A stretch of 41,691 bases of DNA, from the IMG/VR virus record IMGVR_UViG_3300011113_000653, positions 1-41,691 of that record; one strand, 5' to 3'. Within the stretch, counting starts at the first letter, position 1. Each line of letters starts with the position of its first letter. A program made the position numbers and the translations under genes. Of the stretch, positions 34,754 to 39,790 are shown one piece after another. The notes below the pieces were generated by a model, which worked only from the letters and a program-made list of their open reading frames with translations, made no database searches and was not told the origin of the DNA. Origin of the DNA: a virus.

Positions 34754-34980
34754 GATTTATCCTTACACGAACAATTGCCAAGAATTTTTTCCCAAAAAGA
34801 GCATTTTGGCGGTTGCTCAATTGGCCAACATGTATTTAATGTACTAGGTATGAAATCTGAATTTGCGGGATCAATCATTCTATTTGATGCTCTAGCAATT
34901 TCTTTTTCAGTAAATAAAAGATCTAAACAACGACCATCAACTTCGATTTTTGTATAAAATAATTTATTTTTAGATTTCAT
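34750..34980 (-). CDS. Small conserved-type phage protein, unknown function
   Basis: A 76-residue protein: KLFYTKIEVDGRCLDLLFTE, then EIARASNRMIDPANSDFIP, then a cysteine-containing tail (CSFWEKILGNCSCKDKS). It resembles short proteins that travel with the Sm-like gene in T4-like aquatic phages, but I cannot name a domain. The start codon follows a tRNA-like T-arm/acceptor element after just two T residues, with no ribosome-binding site between them. The stop overlaps the Sm-like start. The two genes form a pair and may act together. Confidence 0.6.
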   Translation of the reverse strand: MKSKNKLFYTKIEVDGRCLDLLFTEKEIARASNRMIDPANSDFIPSTLNTCWPIEQPPKCSFWEKILGNCSCKDKS

Positions 34981-34982
34981 AA

Positions 34983-35009
34983 CGGGAATAGTAGGATTTG
35001 AACCTACTA
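34983..35009 (-). pseudogene. tRNA-like T arm and 3' acceptor half without a clear 5' half
   Basis: Minus-strand TAGTAGG-TTCAAAT-CCTACTA is a canonical T arm, followed by TATTCCC and a G in the discriminator position. No matching 5' acceptor or D and anticodon arms are found within 75 nt. A perfect GGGAATA heptamer occurs at 35134-35128, in the end of the preceding gene, 152 nt away. The element is a tRNA remnant, or less likely a split gene. Positions 35010-35113 hold nothing else recognisable. Confidence 0.4.
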
Positions 35010-35113
35010 ATATATATATTTTTTATTCAATTCTATGACGGGCCTAAGATTTCGTCCTCTTTTACACATGTAGCGTAATCTGTTTGATGAAATATAAACC
35101 AGAATAAAAAATA

Positions 35114-35461
35114 TTATACTACTCCTGTATTCCCCTTTTTTCTTTTCTTTTTCTTTTCTTCTTTATTTGATAAATGTAAAGCTGCAATAGGAATTCCATG
35201 ATCAGTAAATAGTTCAAATTTACTGATCACTTTATCTGAATAAACATTATCACCCAATTCTAAATACGGACCATTTTCAAATTCAACAATTACTATTTTT
35301 TCTTTATTTTTTTTATCAAATGCTTGTCTAATATAGTTAGATGGACCAAAACAATATAAAATATTGTCTATTTCATTTAGAAAAAAACATCGATCTTCAC
35401 CAGTCTTAGTTTTATTTCTACCAATAACTTTATAATTTTTAATAATATCTTCAATAGTCAT
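35114..35461 (-). CDS. Unrecognised small protein with a basic tail
   Basis: A 115-residue protein of unknown function. It begins MTIEDIIKNYKVIGRNKTKT and shows alternating strands (CFFLNEIDNILYCFGPSNYI, KIVIVEFENGPYLELGDNVY), then ends in a very basic stretch (EEKKKKRKKGNTGVV) that could bind nucleic acid. There is no membrane segment or signal. A GATAAATA late-type box lies 8 nt before the ATG, inside the 3' end of the preceding gene, so it may be separately transcribed late in infection. The protein fold could be a small beta-barrel, but I cannot assign a family. Confidence 0.55.
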   Translation of the reverse strand: MTIEDIIKNYKVIGRNKTKTGEDRCFFLNEIDNILYCFGPSNYIRQAFDKKNKEKIVIVEFENGPYLELGDNVYSDKVISKFELFTDHGIPIAALHLSNKEEKKKKRKKGNTGVV

Positions 35462-35469
35462 ACTAAAAA

Positions 35470-35477
35470 TATTTATC
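35470..35477 (-). promoter_or_regulatory. Late-type box GATAAATA
   Basis: Minus-strand GATAAATA lies 8 nt before the ATG at 35461 and contains the stop codon of the upstream gene. It would give an mRNA with a leader of about 2 nt. Confidence 0.45.
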
Positions 35478-35658
35478 TTGAAAAGTGCTGTTTTATAAGC
35501 TTACATTCAATGCGCTTATCAGCATCTTTCTTTATTTTACGTTGTTTAATAATTTTTTTACCCCAACCAATACGTGAAATTTGTGTAAGTTGAATTTTAA
35601 AAGCAGAGCCTTGCCTCTCTGCTTCTTCGTCAATTAAATCCCATTTACGTTTTGCCAT
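35473..35658 (-). CDS. Small basic protein directly behind tRNA-Ile
   Basis: A 61-residue protein beginning MAKRKWDLIDEEAERQGSAF at the ATG at 35658. An in-frame extension to 35730 runs through the tRNA-Ile gene and is rejected. It is rich in Lys, Arg and Ile, with the core IQLTQISRIGWGKKIIKQRK, and could be a nucleic-acid-binding protein. No family is recognised. The ATG lies two bases past the tRNA discriminator base, with no ribosome-binding site. Translation must either use the unprocessed transcript or start on a nearly leaderless mRNA after tRNA 3' processing. Confidence 0.55.
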   Translation of the reverse strand: MAKRKWDLIDEEAERQGSAFKIQLTQISRIGWGKKIIKQRKIKKDADKRIECKLIKQHFSR

Positions 35659-35660
35659 AA

Positions 35661-35735
35661 TACGCCGTCTTGGATTCGAACCAAGTCTTATTCGATTATA
35701 AGTCGAACTGAGATAACCAAGACCTCCCACGGCGC
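35661..35735 (-). tRNA. tRNA-Ile(UAU)
   Basis: A full cloverleaf on the minus strand: acceptor GCGCCGT/ACGGCGT (first pair G-U), D arm with GAG/CTC around GTCTTGGTTAT, anticodon arm TTCGA-CTTATAA-TCGAA with anticodon UAU, variable TAAGA, T arm CTTGG-TTCGAAT-CCAAG, discriminator A. No CCA is encoded. It reads AUA codons, rare in many bacteria but frequent in this AT-rich phage. Confidence 0.93.
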
Positions 35736-35742
35736 GTTTGTA

Positions 35743-36000
35743 TTATTCTACCATACTTTCTGTCTTTGTCAAGTGAATCTTACTCTTTTTATTATTCACA
35801 TGACCATTTTCATTTTTCATAAAATAATTACTCTTCTGGCGGTCATCATCATGACCAAGACGATAATTAATCTCACTGATATTAGTACGTTCAATTAGAA
35901 TTGCATTATTAATAACCCCTACAATCAACTCAGAAGCCTTCATAGCCTCTTCTTCGGTGAATGGCATTGGAATATCAATATGAAGTCGATACTGGCTCAT
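35743..36000 (-). CDS. Conserved-type phage protein, unknown function
   Basis: An 85-residue protein: MSQYRLHIDIPMPFTEEEAM, KASELIVGVINNA, then INYRLGHDDDRQKSNYFMKN and NGHVNNKK. The block YRLG-x-D-x-DRQ-x-x-NY...GH is one I associate with a small protein family of T4-like aquatic phages; its function is not known. It overlaps the deaminase-like gene upstream as ATGA, so the two are coupled. Its last codons contain the -10 box of the tRNA-Ile promoter, so gene end and promoter share bases. Confidence 0.6.
   Translation of the reverse strand: MSQYRLHIDIPMPFTEEEAMKASELIVGVINNAILIERTNISEINYRLGHDDDRQKSNYFMKNENGHVNNKKSKIHLTKTESMVE
35745..35772 (-). promoter_or_regulatory. Sigma-70-type promoter of tRNA-Ile
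   Basis: TTGACA (35772-35767) and TAGAAT (35750-35745), 16 nt apart on the minus strand. The -10 box ends 9 nt before the tRNA 5' end, so transcription would start a few bases ahead of, or almost at, the mature tRNA end. Confidence 0.82.
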
Positions 36001-36362
36001 AGTCGCTTAAATCCTTCATTATCAGTATAATAGATACGATCAAAAATTTCAATACACCAACCACTACAAACTTCACACGGGCGAGACATTCGAAGTTCAC
36101 CATCAGCATTCATACGAACATTAATAAGTGTTAACTTCTTATTCTTCATATACTTGGGAACCTTACGATATGCATCTAATTCAGAATGCATCTCATTGTA
36201 AAGATATCCCAACTTTTTTGCTTTTGGATGCGTCTTAAAATAATTAGCACCAACAGAAACAAGACGATTCTTACTAAAAATTAATGAAATGTGTTTCTTT
36301 TGTCTTGGAATTTCCAAGCAAAGAGGAAAAGCAAATTCAAGAATTTCATTATTAGGAATCAT
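35997..36362 (-). CDS. Cytidine/deoxycytidylate deaminase-like zinc protein
   Basis: A 121-residue protein with the paired zinc motifs of the cytidine-deaminase fold: H59-S-E61 in MHSELDAYRKV and P95-C96-E-V-C99 in SRPCEVCSGWC. The glutamate would be the proton shuttle and the histidine and two cysteines the zinc ligands. The order of strands (LIFSKNRLVSVGANYF before, LTLINVRMNADGEL between) also fits. It is somewhat short for a dCMP deaminase. The substrate could be a free nucleotide or a nucleic acid base; I cannot tell. A terminator-like hairpin with a strong Shine-Dalgarno sequence lies just upstream of the ATG, with no separate promoter seen. Confidence 0.7.
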   Translation of the reverse strand: MIPNNEILEFAFPLCLEIPRQKKHISLIFSKNRLVSVGANYFKTHPKAKKLGYLYNEMHSELDAYRKVPKYMKNKKLTLINVRMNADGELRMSRPCEVCSGWCIEIFDRIYYTDNEGFKRL

Positions 36363-36370
36363 AAAAGAAA

Positions 36371-36390
36371 GAGGTGACGTTAATCACCTC
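36371..36390 (-). terminator. Hairpin with T-tract holding a perfect Shine-Dalgarno sequence
   Basis: Minus-strand GAGGTGA-TTAACG-TCACCTC is followed by TTTCTTTT, so it can end the transcript of the gene at 36407-36688. The left arm and flank, GGAGGTGAT, is a complete complement to the 16S rRNA 3' end and lies about 20 nt ahead of the ATG at 36362. It may be a terminator, a translational switch, or both. Confidence 0.65.
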
Positions 36391-36406
36391 CCTCCGAAAA
36401 AGTATC

Positions 36407-36688
36407 TTAGCGAGAGCTGCAAGTTGCGCGACGAGAAGGTGTTTCGTCAAACGAAAACTTACGACTACTGCCACTGGTATTACGCATGAAGTAACGAGTA
36501 CCACCACTACGTGTTTCTTCAGTCTCTACTTCCCAATTACCATAACGCTCAACAAGAGTACGAATATCGCTCATCATAGCGCGAATATTCTTCACACCAA
36601 AACGGCTACGAGCTTCTGCTGCGGTGATGCCACGACCAGCTGCGAGATAATTGAGAACACGACGCTTCTTCGAAATAACATTTGCCAT
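36407..36688 (-). CDS. Winged-helix DNA-binding-type protein
   Basis: A 93-residue protein. Residues about 8-50 (KRRVLNYLAAGRGITAAEAR, RFGVKNIRAMMSDIRTLVER) form a helix-turn-helix of the kind found in winged-helix regulators, where I-T-A-A-E-A-x-x-x-F-G is the first and second helix and NIRAMMSDIR the recognition helix. The wing may be WEVETEETRSGGTRYFM. The tail is Ser/Arg-rich. Small proteins of this look are widespread in T4-like phages. A good AGGAG site precedes the ATG. It follows tRNA-Lys on the same strand and could share its promoter; a terminator follows. Target genes are unknown. Confidence 0.7.
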   Translation of the reverse strand: MANVISKKRRVLNYLAAGRGITAAEARSRFGVKNIRAMMSDIRTLVERYGNWEVETEETRSGGTRYFMRNTSGSSRKFSFDETPSRRATCSSR

Positions 36689-36718
36689 AATTAAACTCCT
36701 AAATGACTCTAGTTTTAA

Positions 36719-36744
36719 TCATCGTGTCGAGTCTATCACGATGA
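36719..36744 (-). other. Stem-loop between tRNA-Lys and the winged-helix gene
   Basis: TCATCGTG and CACGATGA form an 8-bp stem with a 10-nt loop, starting 12 nt past the tRNA 3' end. There is no T-tract, so it is more likely a processing or stability element than a terminator. Confidence 0.5.
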
Positions 36745-36756
36745 CGAACGATTAAA

Positions 36757-37010
36757 TGCCCCCAGTAGGGATCGAACCTACGACTGTCAGATTAACTTAC
36801 CACTATGGCTTTCGCCACCTTTCGTTTGTGGTCTGGACTATGCCTTCATCCGTTCTGGATGCCAACCGTCTAGTCTCTACACCTTCCCGTTAGGGCTTGG
36901 CTCGGCGTTGGGATTTTAAACCGTTCACCGAATTTGGCTGGATTCACTGAAATATTCCTATTTCAGTGCTCCTATAAAGTCTGCTACTCTACCAACTGAG
37001 TTATAAGGGC
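36757..37010 (-). tRNA. tRNA-Lys(UUU) interrupted by a group I intron
   Basis: The exons are 37010-36977 and 36795-36757. Joined they give a normal 73-nt tRNA: acceptor GCCCTTA/TGGGGGC, D arm ACTC-AGTTGGTA-GAGT, anticodon loop CTTTTAA (anticodon UUU), a 5-nt variable loop, T arm GTAGG-TTCGATC-CCTAC, and discriminator A. One mismatch (27-43) closes the anticodon stem. No CCA is encoded. The intron lies after U34, the same place as the well-known cyanobacterial and plastid tRNA-Leu(UAA) intron. Confidence 0.93.
36796..36976 (-). ncRNA. Group I self-splicing intron, 181 nt, no ORF
   Basis: The minus-strand sequence has the group I core: GGTGTAGAGACTA (R region, 36883-36871) and AAGGCATAGTCC (S region, 36846-36835), whose GACTA/TAGTC form P7. 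A 10-bp P2-like hairpin with a GGAA tetraloop lies at 36968-36945, and a GGC-GAAA-GCC hairpin at 36816-36807. The exon ends in CUU, which can pair with an internal GAG as P1, with a U-G wobble at the splice site. The intron ends in G (36796). Compact size recalls subgroup IC3. No reading frame is present. Confidence 0.9.
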
Positions 37011-37027
37011 TTTACTTGTGAGTGCTC

Positions 37028-37056
37028 ATTGTAGCTCAATGAGTTGTGTTTGTCAA
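37028..37056 (-). promoter_or_regulatory. Sigma-70-type promoter of tRNA-Lys
   Basis: TTGACA (37056-37051) and TACAAT (37033-37028) with a 17-nt spacer on the minus strand, 17 nt before the tRNA 5' end. The -35 box contains the TGA stop of the HNH gene, as at the gp33/gp32 junction. Confidence 0.82.
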
Positions 37057-37397
37057 GAGATCACACCAAACTTCTTTAGCAATTCTTTGTTTGTATGTTC
37101 TTCGATATGACAATTAGCACACAATAAAATACATTTTTTTGCTTCTTCGTACCTATCCGCACGTAAAAGATTCTTAGAATACAGAGAATATTTTTTTTGT
37201 GTTGGGTCTATATGATGAAACTGGAGTGAGGCTGGATTTCCTTGAAATCCACACTTGGTACACTTACCACCCATCATCTCAAGTAATTCTTTACGAGATT
37301 CCCAGCGGCGTTTAGTTGTGTCGCAAGAAGAACAAACAACACATCCTTTTTTCTTTCGCTGAGTAAATTCTTTTTCACAGTACTTGCATTTGCACAT
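37053..37397 (-). CDS. Zinc-finger HNH endonuclease
   Basis: A 114-residue nuclease. Cys pairs CKCKYC and CVVCSSC near the N-terminus and CTKCGF at about residue 46-51 bind zinc. The HNH core follows: LQFHHIDP carries the first His, and ILLCANCHIEEH the final Cys-x-x-Cys-His. Enzymes of this family cut double-stranded DNA and are often free-standing homing enzymes in phages. It ends 42 bp before the intron-bearing tRNA-Lys gene, which suggests a role in moving that intron. It overlaps the upstream gene by 23 bp. The target site is unknown. Confidence 0.82.
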   Translation of the reverse strand: MCKCKYCEKEFTQRKKKGCVVCSSCDTTKRRWESRKELLEMMGGKCTKCGFQGNPASLQFHHIDPTQKKYSLYSKNLLRADRYEEAKKCILLCANCHIEEHTNKELLKKFGVIS

Positions 37398-37896
37398 TCA
37401 ATACACCTTCTGTATACCACTGAGGTGGTTCTGTAAATTTCCACTTGGCAAATCGTGACTTTTCGTAAATATAATAATTTCGATATGCAGTCACACCATC
37501 TTCACACTTGTATTTATCTGGCATGGCCTGTGCGAATGGAGTTAGATTACCATGTGGAATTTGGCCAGGAATATTTTGAATAAACCAACGAGACATATCG
37601 TGTGCCTTGTGAATTTTACCATATCTGTGTGTATATTCACATGACAAGGCAAACGTATGATCTGCTAACCACATATAATTCGATGTTGTTTGCCTTGCCC
37701 AAATCGTACAAGGATGGTTGCGAAATGATTCCTTGTATAGCTCAACAGGAGCATAGACAATATGACTTGCACTCATACGATGAATCGTAGAAAGCATTTG
37801 ACAACCTTCTACAATCATCTTGACTACGTGCTTATCGCAAAGTTGTTGTGCCGAAATAATTGGACATTCATCAACGACAAAAATATTCATGCTCAC
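37375..37896 (-). CDS. Conserved-type phage protein, Cys/His/Trp-rich
   Basis: A 173-residue protein: MNIFVVDECPIISAQQLCDK, HVVKMIVEGCQMLSTIHR, then HPCTIWARQTTSNYMWLADH and LSCEYTHRYGKIHKAH. I associate the pattern CDKHVVKM-x-x-E...QxLS...HP-C-x-x-W-x-R-x-x...NY-x-WL...EYT-x-RYGK-x-H with a conserved family in large phages and viruses, which may be distantly related to pyrimidine-dimer glycosylase-like proteins. No function is proven. Two ATGs are possible (37896 and 37890). A TTGAGA/TACAAT pair with 17-nt spacing sits immediately upstream, so the mRNA could begin near the second ATG. Confidence 0.65.
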   Translation of the reverse strand: MSMNIFVVDECPIISAQQLCDKHVVKMIVEGCQMLSTIHRMSASHIVYAPVELYKESFRNHPCTIWARQTTSNYMWLADHTFALSCEYTHRYGKIHKAHDMSRWFIQNIPGQIPHGNLTPFAQAMPDKYKCEDGVTAYRNYYIYEKSRFAKWKFTEPPQWYTEGVLNVQMQVL

Positions 37897-37902
37897 ATTG
37901 TA

Positions 37903-38058
37903 TCAAGAGTGCTTGCTAATCTCAATAGCCGCTAATTGTTTTTTTGCTTTTTTCAATGTAGTATGAGTACCAAGCGTTTTGGTTTTATCTTTATTCATAA
38001 CAATAAATTTATTATCTCGTTTAACAATAGTTTCAAGTAATGTTTTGAAAGATTTCAT
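37903..38058 (-). CDS. Small basic protein with targeting-like N-terminus
   Basis: A 51-residue protein encoded immediately after, and overlapping as ATGA, the gene at 38055-38423. It starts MKSFKTLLETIVKR, resembling the short N-terminal peptides (M-K-x-F/Y-x-x-F/L-x-x-E) that direct T4 internal proteins into the prohead. The rest reads NKFIVMNKDKTKTLGTHTTL and KKAKKQLAAIEISKH. The ending H-T-T-x-K-K-A-x-K-Q-L-x-AIE-x-x-KH is a motif I know from many small phage proteins of unknown role. The gene is conserved-looking despite its size. Function unknown. Confidence 0.7.
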   Translation of the reverse strand: MKSFKTLLETIVKRDNKFIVMNKDKTKTLGTHTTLKKAKKQLAAIEISKHS

Positions 38059-38423
38059 TTTTTATATCTGCTAACGGCAGTCTTATATGCATTTATTTGA
38101 CCCTCACCACCAAAATCTCTAGCCAAGGCCGATTTCTGTTTTCCAGTTGCTCCAGTTACTACATCCTCAACACCCTGTAAAGCAGCATCAACTCTACTAA
38201 ATTGTGCGGTTTTCATTGCTTGCTTCATTAATTTTCCACTTGCCTCTATCGCTTCTTTTGATTTAGCAATAGACGGATCTGTAGAATACATTAATTTTGT
38301 TTCATCTTTTGTAATTGAAGGTATTTCAGATCTTACTCGTTCTTTTCTTGCCAAAAGACGAGCTTCTTCTTCTCTAGGATCTTTTCTCATTTTTTCAGTT
38401 ATGTAATCTTTGAAGTTTTTCAT
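38055..38423 (-). CDS. Small helical protein with capsid-targeting-like N-terminus
   Basis: A 122-residue, highly charged and mostly helical protein starting MKNFKDYITEKMRKDPREEE. The first ten residues resemble the T4 capsid-targeting sequence MKTYQEFIAEA, which ends at an I/L-x-E site cut by the prohead protease gp21; here ITE would be the site. The remainder (KERVRSEIPSITKDETKLMY, ALQGVEDVVTGATGKQKSAL) shows no known domain. A perfect TATAAATA late box lies 5 nt before the ATG with no ribosome-binding site. A packaged internal head protein is a plausible inference, not shown. Confidence 0.65.
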   Translation of the reverse strand: MKNFKDYITEKMRKDPREEEARLLARKERVRSEIPSITKDETKLMYSTDPSIAKSKEAIEASGKLMKQAMKTAQFSRVDAALQGVEDVVTGATGKQKSALARDFGGEGQINAYKTAVSRYKK

Positions 38424-38428
38424 AAAAA

Positions 38429-38436
38429 TATTTATA
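38429..38436 (-). promoter_or_regulatory. Late promoter box TATAAATA
   Basis: A perfect T4-type late octamer on the minus strand, 5 nt (TTTTT) before the ATG at 38423. In T4 the octamer spans about -13 to -6, so transcription should start at the A of the ATG. It begins inside the T-tract of the terminator at 38443-38459. Confidence 0.7.
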
Positions 38437-38442
38437 AAAAAA

Positions 38443-38459
38443 GAAGGCTTAGAGCCTTC
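38443..38459 (-). terminator. Terminator overlapping the stop of the basic protein gene
   Basis: GAAGGC-TCTAA-GCCTTC on the minus strand, followed by seven T. The stop codon TAA of the gene at 38449-38613 lies in the loop, and the T-tract runs into the late box of the next gene. Confidence 0.85.
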
Positions 38460-38613
38460 CCATTGCGATTTTAGGCAATCGACCTTGCTTGTGAAGTTTT
38501 TCTAGTGTCTTTTTATTGGCATTTAATGCAATAGATTCTTGGCTCTTTTTACGAATACGAATTTTTCGTTTACGATGTTTAATTTTTACTTCACGATTTG
38601 TAGTGTTTGGCAT
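38449..38613 (-). CDS. Very basic small protein
   Basis: A 54-residue protein, MPNTTNREVKIKHRKRKIRI, then RKKSQESIALNANKKTLEKL and HKQGRLPKIAMGRL. The first half is almost all basic and beta-prone, so nucleic-acid binding is likely, but no family is recognised. A good AGGAG site and a TTGACA-16-TAAAAT promoter precede it, and a terminator ends it, so it is a self-contained transcription unit, probably expressed early. The strong single-gene layout suggests it matters for host takeover or regulation; that is inference. Confidence 0.65.
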   Translation of the reverse strand: MPNTTNREVKIKHRKRKIRIRKKSQESIALNANKKTLEKLHKQGRLPKIAMGRL

Positions 38614-38630
38614 AATTACTCCTTGACTTT

Positions 38631-38658
38631 ATTTTAACATAAATATTCAAATTGTCAA
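38631..38658 (-). promoter_or_regulatory. Sigma-70-type promoter of the basic protein gene
   Basis: TTGACA (38658-38653), 16-nt spacer, TAAAAT (38636-38631) on the minus strand, 18 nt before the ATG at 38613. It lies back to back with a late promoter on the other strand. Confidence 0.75.
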
Positions 38659-38661
38659 GTA

Positions 38662-38669
38662 TATAAATA
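38662..38669 (+). promoter_or_regulatory. Late promoter box TATAAATA
   Basis: Perfect late octamer on the plus strand, 15 nt before the ATG at 38685. Transcription starting about 6 nt downstream would give a leader of about 10 nt beginning GGAAAA. Confidence 0.7.
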
Positions 38670-38684
38670 ATATAGGAAAATAAT

Positions 38685-39062
38685 ATGTCATTTAAACTTA
38701 ATAATACAGACATTCGAAGCATCAAAGTTTACGATCCAAAACTCATACAAACCACAACAGGATACGTAGCAAATACAGCTACATCTTGGATATATCTTCA
38801 AGGTGGAACATTTACTAAACCATCATCTACAGTATTATCTGAAGGTGTTCTTATAAGAAATATTGGAACAGTTAGCAATGCTGTAATAAGTATTGAGGGT
38901 CTGACTGCTGGTACTTACCCAGGAACAGGTGCAACTGCTCATGGTTTTCTTTTGGCTATAAATTCTGAAATGTTTTTACCTGTTAATAATCTTAATGATG
39001 TAGTCTTTAAAACATCAGGATCATCAGTAGTTGGTATAACATTAGGATTTATTGCATACTAA
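38685..39062 (+). CDS. Small beta-rich virion-like protein
   Basis: A 125-residue protein, MSFKLNNTDIRSIKVYDPKL onward. Its second half (SEGVLIRNIGTVSNAVISIE, LLAINSEMFLPVNNLNDVVF) has the same layout as the C-terminus of the structural protein at 31237-32514: G-V-x-I ... S-x-x-x-I-x-I ... E-x-F-x-x-x-NLN-x-V. The two are probably related decoration or appendage domains. A perfect TATAAATA late promoter upstream fits a virion protein made late. It overlaps the next gene as TAATG. There is no cysteine, membrane segment or catalytic motif. I infer a head or tail decoration protein. Confidence 0.6.
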   Translation: MSFKLNNTDIRSIKVYDPKLIQTTTGYVANTATSWIYLQGGTFTKPSSTVLSEGVLIRNIGTVSNAVISIEGLTAGTYPGTGATAHGFLLAINSEMFLPVNNLNDVVFKTSGSSVVGITLGFIAY

Positions 39063-39499
39063 TGCGAAATTCAAGAAAATATATAAACCCATCTATAAAT
39101 GGTAGTAGAAATATTTTTACTTCCATCGATAATATACCTGACACATATATCAGTGGTAATATAAGTGGTATTAATACAGCATCAGTTTCATTTAATATCG
39201 AAGGTATTAATACTTCAGTTCCAATAGCATTTACAACATCTAATGGTACTTTTTCAGCAACACATACTTTAGAGTTTTATAGAAATGGTAGACTTATTAA
39301 TACATTTACAGTTTCAAGTAGAGTAAGTCAAAATATTATTTTAAGTGAACAATTTAATAATACAGATACAATCACCATTACGGCAATTGATCCTATTTCT
39401 AGTGTTTCCTATACTTTAAATATAAAATCTTTAAGAGTTCCTATAACAAATGTATTAACAGATGGAACTTCAGTGGGAATAAATGTAGCGATAACCTAA
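39062..39499 (+). CDS. Small beta-rich protein, probably virion-associated
   Basis: A 145-residue protein starting MRNSRKYINPSINGSRNIFT. It is rich in Thr, Ser, Ile and Asn and appears to be all-beta (VSFNIEGINTSVPIAFTTSN, TFSATHTLEFYRNGRLINTF). An Ig-like or similar sandwich is possible, as found in phage decoration proteins, but no signature is strong enough to name. It is co-transcribed with the preceding virion-like gene (one-base overlap) and ends directly against the stop of the convergent gene on the other strand, with no gap. Confidence 0.55.
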   Translation: MRNSRKYINPSINGSRNIFTSIDNIPDTYISGNISGINTASVSFNIEGINTSVPIAFTTSNGTFSATHTLEFYRNGRLINTFTVSSRVSQNIILSEQFNNTDTITITAIDPISSVSYTLNIKSLRVPITNVLTDGTSVGINVAIT

Positions 39500-39790
39500 C
39501 TATTTTCTACGAATTTCTTCTTCTGTATGAAAACTTAATATATTATTAATATAAAAACTTTTCCATTTTCTTTCTTTAATATCAAAAAATGGCAAAAGAT
39601 TTGGATCATCCTGAGCCTTGTTTATTTCCATAATTGTATTTTGATATTTTCCAGGAATAAGACTTGGTTTTAAAGTCCCTATGATACTTCTAAATCTACC
39701 ATTTGTAACCTTACGAAAAAATACTTTACAAATTCCCTTTGATAATTCTTCTATGAGAATTGTTCTACTAGCGTTTCTTCTTAATACCAT
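39500..39790 (-). CDS. Small conserved-type phage protein (DUF2693-like)
   Basis: A 96-residue protein containing ICKVFFRKVTNGRFRSIIGT at about residues 20-39, and FFDIKERKWKSFYINNILSF at 68-87. The F-x-K-V-x-G-x-x-R-x-x-x-x-T-L ... D-x-x-x-x-x-W-(R/K)-SF-x-x-x-x-I pattern resembles small phage and bacterial proteins of the DUF2693 type; function unknown. The start at 39790 overlaps the upstream gene by 23 bp; a later start is possible but would cut the first strand. The residues just before the motif are basic (RRNASR). Confidence 0.55.
   Translation of the reverse strand: MVLRRNASRTILIEELSKGICKVFFRKVTNGRFRSIIGTLKPSLIPGKYQNTIMEINKAQDDPNLLPFFDIKERKWKSFYINNILSFHTEEEIRRK

Noticed and set aside
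35659-35730. In-frame upstream extension of the small basic gene at 35473-35658
   Set aside because: It reads through the tRNA-Ile gene.
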